Shown here in pieces: positions 5,486-7,636 of a stretch of 7,636 nt of DNA. Each line of letters starts with the position of its first letter. The first letter of the stretch is position 1. Origin of the DNA: Chromatocurvus sp046260215 (GTDB lineage Bacteria; Pseudomonadota; Gammaproteobacteria; Pseudomonadales; Halieaceae); assembly GCA_046260215.1 (NCBI GenBank), contig JBHEPQ010000330.1, positions 1 through 7,636 of the forward strand, written 5' to 3'. The notes below the pieces were generated by a model. It was given only the letters and a program-made list of their open reading frames with translations. It did no database searches and was not told the origin of the DNA. Made by a program: the position numbers and the translations under genes.

Positions 5486-6465
5486 AGCGTGTGCGGGGCC
5501 TGACGCTCGTGGAGTTACTGCTGTCGATCGCGCTGGCGGTGTTCCTCGTTGCCGCCATGCTGCAGGTCTACCGGGTCGGAAAGTCCGTGCTCCGCTGGCA
5601 GGTCGAGGCCGCGCGTCTGGAAGAGAATGGCCGCCACGCACTGGGGCTGCTGGTGAGGGAGCTGCGCATGTCGGGATTCTTCGGGCGCGAAGCGCTGGCG
5701 GCGCTGCCCTCGCCCCTGCCGGGCGCTCCCGATTGTGGCGATGCGCCGGGCTGGGTGCTCGACCCGAGTGCACCGCTGGAGCTTATCAATGACTTTGGTG
5801 GCGGGGAGGCGCGCCTGATCAGCGGCGCACGGCTGAGTTGCCTGCCCGAGACGCGTCTTGTACACGGCTCCGACGCCCTGGTCATCAAGCGCACCGCTGC
5901 GCTGCCCAGCCGCGCTGTCGGTCCGCTGCCCGGCCTGCGCCAGCGGCCCCGGTCGCGCTGGTATCTGGTCAGCGATGGCTCGGGGCTGGCGATGAACCTG
6001 TTTCTCGACGCGGCCGGTGATCCGTCGGTCACGGTGCCTGCCGCGTCGACATGGTGGCAGTGGCGCAGCCATATTTTTTATCTGCGGAATTATTCGCAGT
6101 CGCCGGGCGATGGTATCCCCGTACTGTGTAACGAGCGCCTCGGCAGTGCCATGCGCAGTGTCTGCCTGGTGGAAGGTGTGGAACGTCTGCAGCTGGAGTT
6201 CGGCATCGATTCGGATGGCGACGGCGTCGCCGACAGTCTCATGCGCTCGCCGACACGTGCGGATCTCGCAAATGCCATCACGGCGCGGGTCTACCTGCTG
6301 ACGCGCAGTATCCGCGAATTGCACCGCAGCCCGCAGGCACAGGCTTTCCGGCTCGGTGCCACGGATGTGAATCTTCCGCCCGATCGTTATCTGCGGCGCG
6401 TGTTTTCTGCAACGGTGCCTCTGCACAATATACGGGCACAGGCAGGTGTGCATGACGCCGCGTAA
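5482..6465 (+). CDS. pilW: PilW-type minor pilin
   Basis: Large minor pilin of the tip complex, 327 residues. The leader MKRVRG precedes LTLVELLLSIALAVFLV; cleavage is expected at G6/L7 with Glu5 at E11. Family marks include ENGRHALGLLVRELRMSGFF (49-67), HIFYLRNYS (197-205), LVEGVERLQLEFGIDSDGDG (229-248), the RVYLLTRS strand (269-276) and the end RRVFSATVPLHN (305-316). Cysteines occur at 85, 120, 216 and 228. The DSDGDGVAD stretch is common in PilW and may bind a metal ion. The start is GTG 5482, giving GTGA overlap with the pilV stop; the upstream GGGA at 5470-5473 is a weak ribosome site, so reinitiation after pilV is likely. The stop lies 14 nt inside pilX. Confidence 0.92.
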   Translation: MKRVRGLTLVELLLSIALAVFLVAAMLQVYRVGKSVLRWQVEAARLEENGRHALGLLVRELRMSGFFGREALAALPSPLPGAPDCGDAPGWVLDPSAPLELINDFGGGEARLISGARLSCLPETRLVHGSDALVIKRTAALPSRAVGPLPGLRQRPRSRWYLVSDGSGLAMNLFLDAAGDPSVTVPAASTWWQWRSHIFYLRNYSQSPGDGIPVLCNERLGSAMRSVCLVEGVERLQLEFGIDSDGDGVADSLMRSPTRADLANAITARVYLLTRSIRELHRSPQAQAFRLGATDVNLPPDRYLRRVFSATVPLHNIRAQAGVHDAA

Positions 6466-6991
6466 GCTTCATGCGGCCAGTCGCGGCATGCGGCGCCAGT
6501 CCGGTGCAATACTGATCCTGGCTGGTGTCTTCGTTTTTCTGCTGACCTACCTCGCGTTGTCATCGGTGGATCTGGCGGCGGTAGAGTCGCGCATGGCTGA
6601 CGCGGTTCGCCTGCGTGCAGAGGCGCGAACGCTGCTCGACGCCGCAGTCCGGATCATTGTGCCAGGGGAGACCGCACGTCTGCAGCAGGCACTTGCTCGC
6701 GGCGATGCACCGGTCTGCGAGACCACGGAGTCCTGCGTCGATACGTCGCGCTCCTTGATTCTGGATGGGTTTGAACGCTATCGGGTGGCCTATGAGACCC
6801 GCGTGCGTGAACCGGCTCCGGGCGGTCGGGATCGCGTAGAACAAGCTGCCGTTTCCAGCGCGGTGCGCTACCGGTCGGCGCGCTATGAAATCGATATCCG
6901 GGTCGTCAGCATCCCGGGAAACGCTATTCTTGCGCGGACCGGAGTCGGAATTCACGTCTCTGAAGCGCGAAAGGAGGTCGGGGGGTCATGA
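6452..6991 (+). CDS. pilX: PilX-type minor pilin, divergent
   Basis: Probable tip minor pilin that recruits PilY1, 179 residues. An 18-residue basic leader ends in RRQSG, followed by AILILAGVFVFLLTYLALSS; cleavage is expected at G18/A19. Mature position 5 is Leu, not Glu, which is typical of GspK-like tip subunits. ESRMADAVRLRAEARTLLDA (45-64) corresponds to the PilX helix that normally reads RMA...AFQAAEAALR, but is eroded here. Two cysteines (C89, C95) could pair. ATG 6452 is preferred because GCAGG ends 5 nt upstream; GTG 6446 and ATG 6488 are alternatives, the last giving a shorter leader but no ribosome site. Assignment rests on the N-terminal pattern plus position between pilW and pilY1; the globular domain was not recognised. 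Confidence 0.8.
   Translation: MTPRKLHAASRGMRRQSGAILILAGVFVFLLTYLALSSVDLAAVESRMADAVRLRAEARTLLDAAVRIIVPGETARLQQALARGDAPVCETTESCVDTSRSLILDGFERYRVAYETRVREPAPGGRDRVEQAAVSSAVRYRSARYEIDIRVVSIPGNAILARTGVGIHVSEARKEVGGS
6971..6978 (+). promoter_or_regulatory. Near-perfect Shine-Dalgarno site of the pilY1-like gene
   Basis: AAGGAGGT is fully complementary to the 3' end of 16S rRNA and lies 9 nt before ATG 6988, inside the end of pilX. It is the strongest ribosome site in the window and suggests that this product is translated well on its own, not only by coupling. Confidence 0.88.
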
Positions 6992-7636
6992 GCTACGGTT
7001 TTGATAGAGCAGCGCGGCCATGGAGCGGAAAATCGTTGCTGGTAGTCACGCTGCTGATTTTTCCGTTAGCGCTCGGCGCGGCGCCGCAGGAGTGTGCCCT
7101 GGCGAGCGAGCCAGCGGTCGCAACGCGTTATTCTCCTGCGGACGTTATCGCCGGACGGGTACCGGCTGACGCGGGAATTGCGCGTACCACGCTGAGCATC
7201 AACGGAAAGCGGGTTGACGCTGCCATTGTGACGGATGCAGCACGCGACCGCCTGACCATCGACTGGCCGCCGTTTCAAAGCCGTACCCGGCTGATGCTGG
7301 TGGCGCTGGCCACCGGGGATGTGCTCTGGGAGCTGGGGCCGCGGCAGCAGGAGTCATCGACTACGCTCGTGAGCGCTGACCCCCGGTTCACTGCGCCCCT
7401 GGGTGCAGCTGCTGTGCTGACCGGGGCCGATGGCCTCGCGCAGCGGCTGTATGCCGGCGATCACGCGGGCCGGGTATGGCGCGTTGATCTGCCACCGCTG
7501 ACCCGCGCCGCGGACGCCGCAGCCTTATGGCGAGGAACGCTGTTAGCTGATCTGGCACCGGCTGCGGGAAACCCCCGGACGGGTTTTTCGCTGGCGCCGG
7601 ATCTGGTGCGCAGCGTCGATGCGGAAGGCCGGCCTT
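6988..7636 (+). CDS. PilY1-like tip protein, 5' part, apparently lacking the usual N-terminal domain
   Basis: The frame is open from ATG 6988 to the window edge (216 codons). It overlaps the pilX stop as ATGA. Residues 1-32 look like a Sec signal peptide: basic start, hydrophobic core SLLVVTLLIFPLALG, cleavage near A31/A32; there is no lipobox. Residues 102-117 (LMLVALATGDVLWELG) and 154-168 (LYAGDHAGRVWRVDL) resemble the last blades of the PilY1/PilC beta-propeller, where YAGDxxGNxWRFDL is typical. Residues 186-207 (LADLAP, then FSLAPDLV) resemble the segment that follows that blade. In canonical PilY1 (often 1000 residues or more) these come hundreds of residues in, after a von Willebrand A-type region that has no room here. 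Family assignment comes from motif and position after pilX. The 3' end is unseen, so total length is unknown. Confidence 0.75.
   Translation, partial: MSYGFDRAARPWSGKSLLVVTLLIFPLALGAAPQECALASEPAVATRYSPADVIAGRVPADAGIARTTLSINGKRVDAAIVTDAARDRLTIDWPPFQSRTRLMLVALATGDVLWELGPRQQESSTTLVSADPRFTAPLGAAAVLTGADGLAQRLYAGDHAGRVWRVDLPPLTRAADAAALWRGTLLADLAPAAGNPRTGFSLAPDLVRSVDAEGRP

Noticed and set aside
5515..6453. A 312-residue open frame on the minus strand opposite pilW
   Set aside because: It lies wholly opposite a clear PilW gene, has no recognisable family features, and is expected by chance in GC-rich DNA with this codon usage.

Overview
The window reads as a chromosomal segment of a GC-rich gammaproteobacterium. 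The gene order ileS-lspA-fkpB-ispH followed by a type IV pilus minor-pilin cluster is known from Pseudomonas and relatives. The encoded proteins fit gammaproteobacterial families, for example an IspH of 315 residues with its ligands almost in E. coli register. No genus can be named from the sequence alone. Every gene lies on the + strand, and no mobile element, tRNA, rRNA or CRISPR array was seen.

Region 1 (1-3696) is a housekeeping block. It holds the 3' 60% of ileS, then lspA (overlapping ileS by 8 nt, TTG start), a 126-nt gap with small direct repeats and a good sigma-70-type promoter, then fkpB and ispH joined by a TGATG stop-start overlap. These genes serve tRNA charging, lipoprotein maturation, proline isomerisation/chaperoning and the last step of MEP isoprenoid synthesis.

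Region 2 (3697-3919) is a 223-nt non-coding spacer. It contains a GC-rich 14-15 bp tandem repeat and a strong hairpin followed by a modest T-rich stretch, probably the end of the ispH transcript. No convincing promoter was found for the genes that follow.

Region 3 (3920-7636) is a type IV pilus minor-pilin/tip cluster: pilE-like, a structured 97-nt spacer, one fimT/fimU-like gene, pilV, pilW, pilX and the 5' part of a pilY1-like gene. From fimT onward all stops and starts overlap (ATGA, GTGA, 14 nt, ATGA), so the block looks like one translationally coupled operon. The products would form the priming and tip complex of a type IV pilus, with PilX and PilY1 at the tip and PilV, PilW, FimT/U and PilE linking it to the major-pilin shaft. 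The major pilin and the assembly machinery are not in the window.

The most unusual feature is the last gene. After a signal peptide it reaches sequence resembling the C-terminal end of the PilY1 beta-propeller within about 155 residues, where a canonical PilY1 would still be in its long N-terminal part with the von Willebrand A-type domain. It looks like a minimal or domain-deleted PilY1. Other points of note are the varied +1 residues of the mature pilins (F, V, Y, L, A), an EF-hand-like loop in FimT, and the placement of pilE before the rest of the cluster and on the same strand as ispH.
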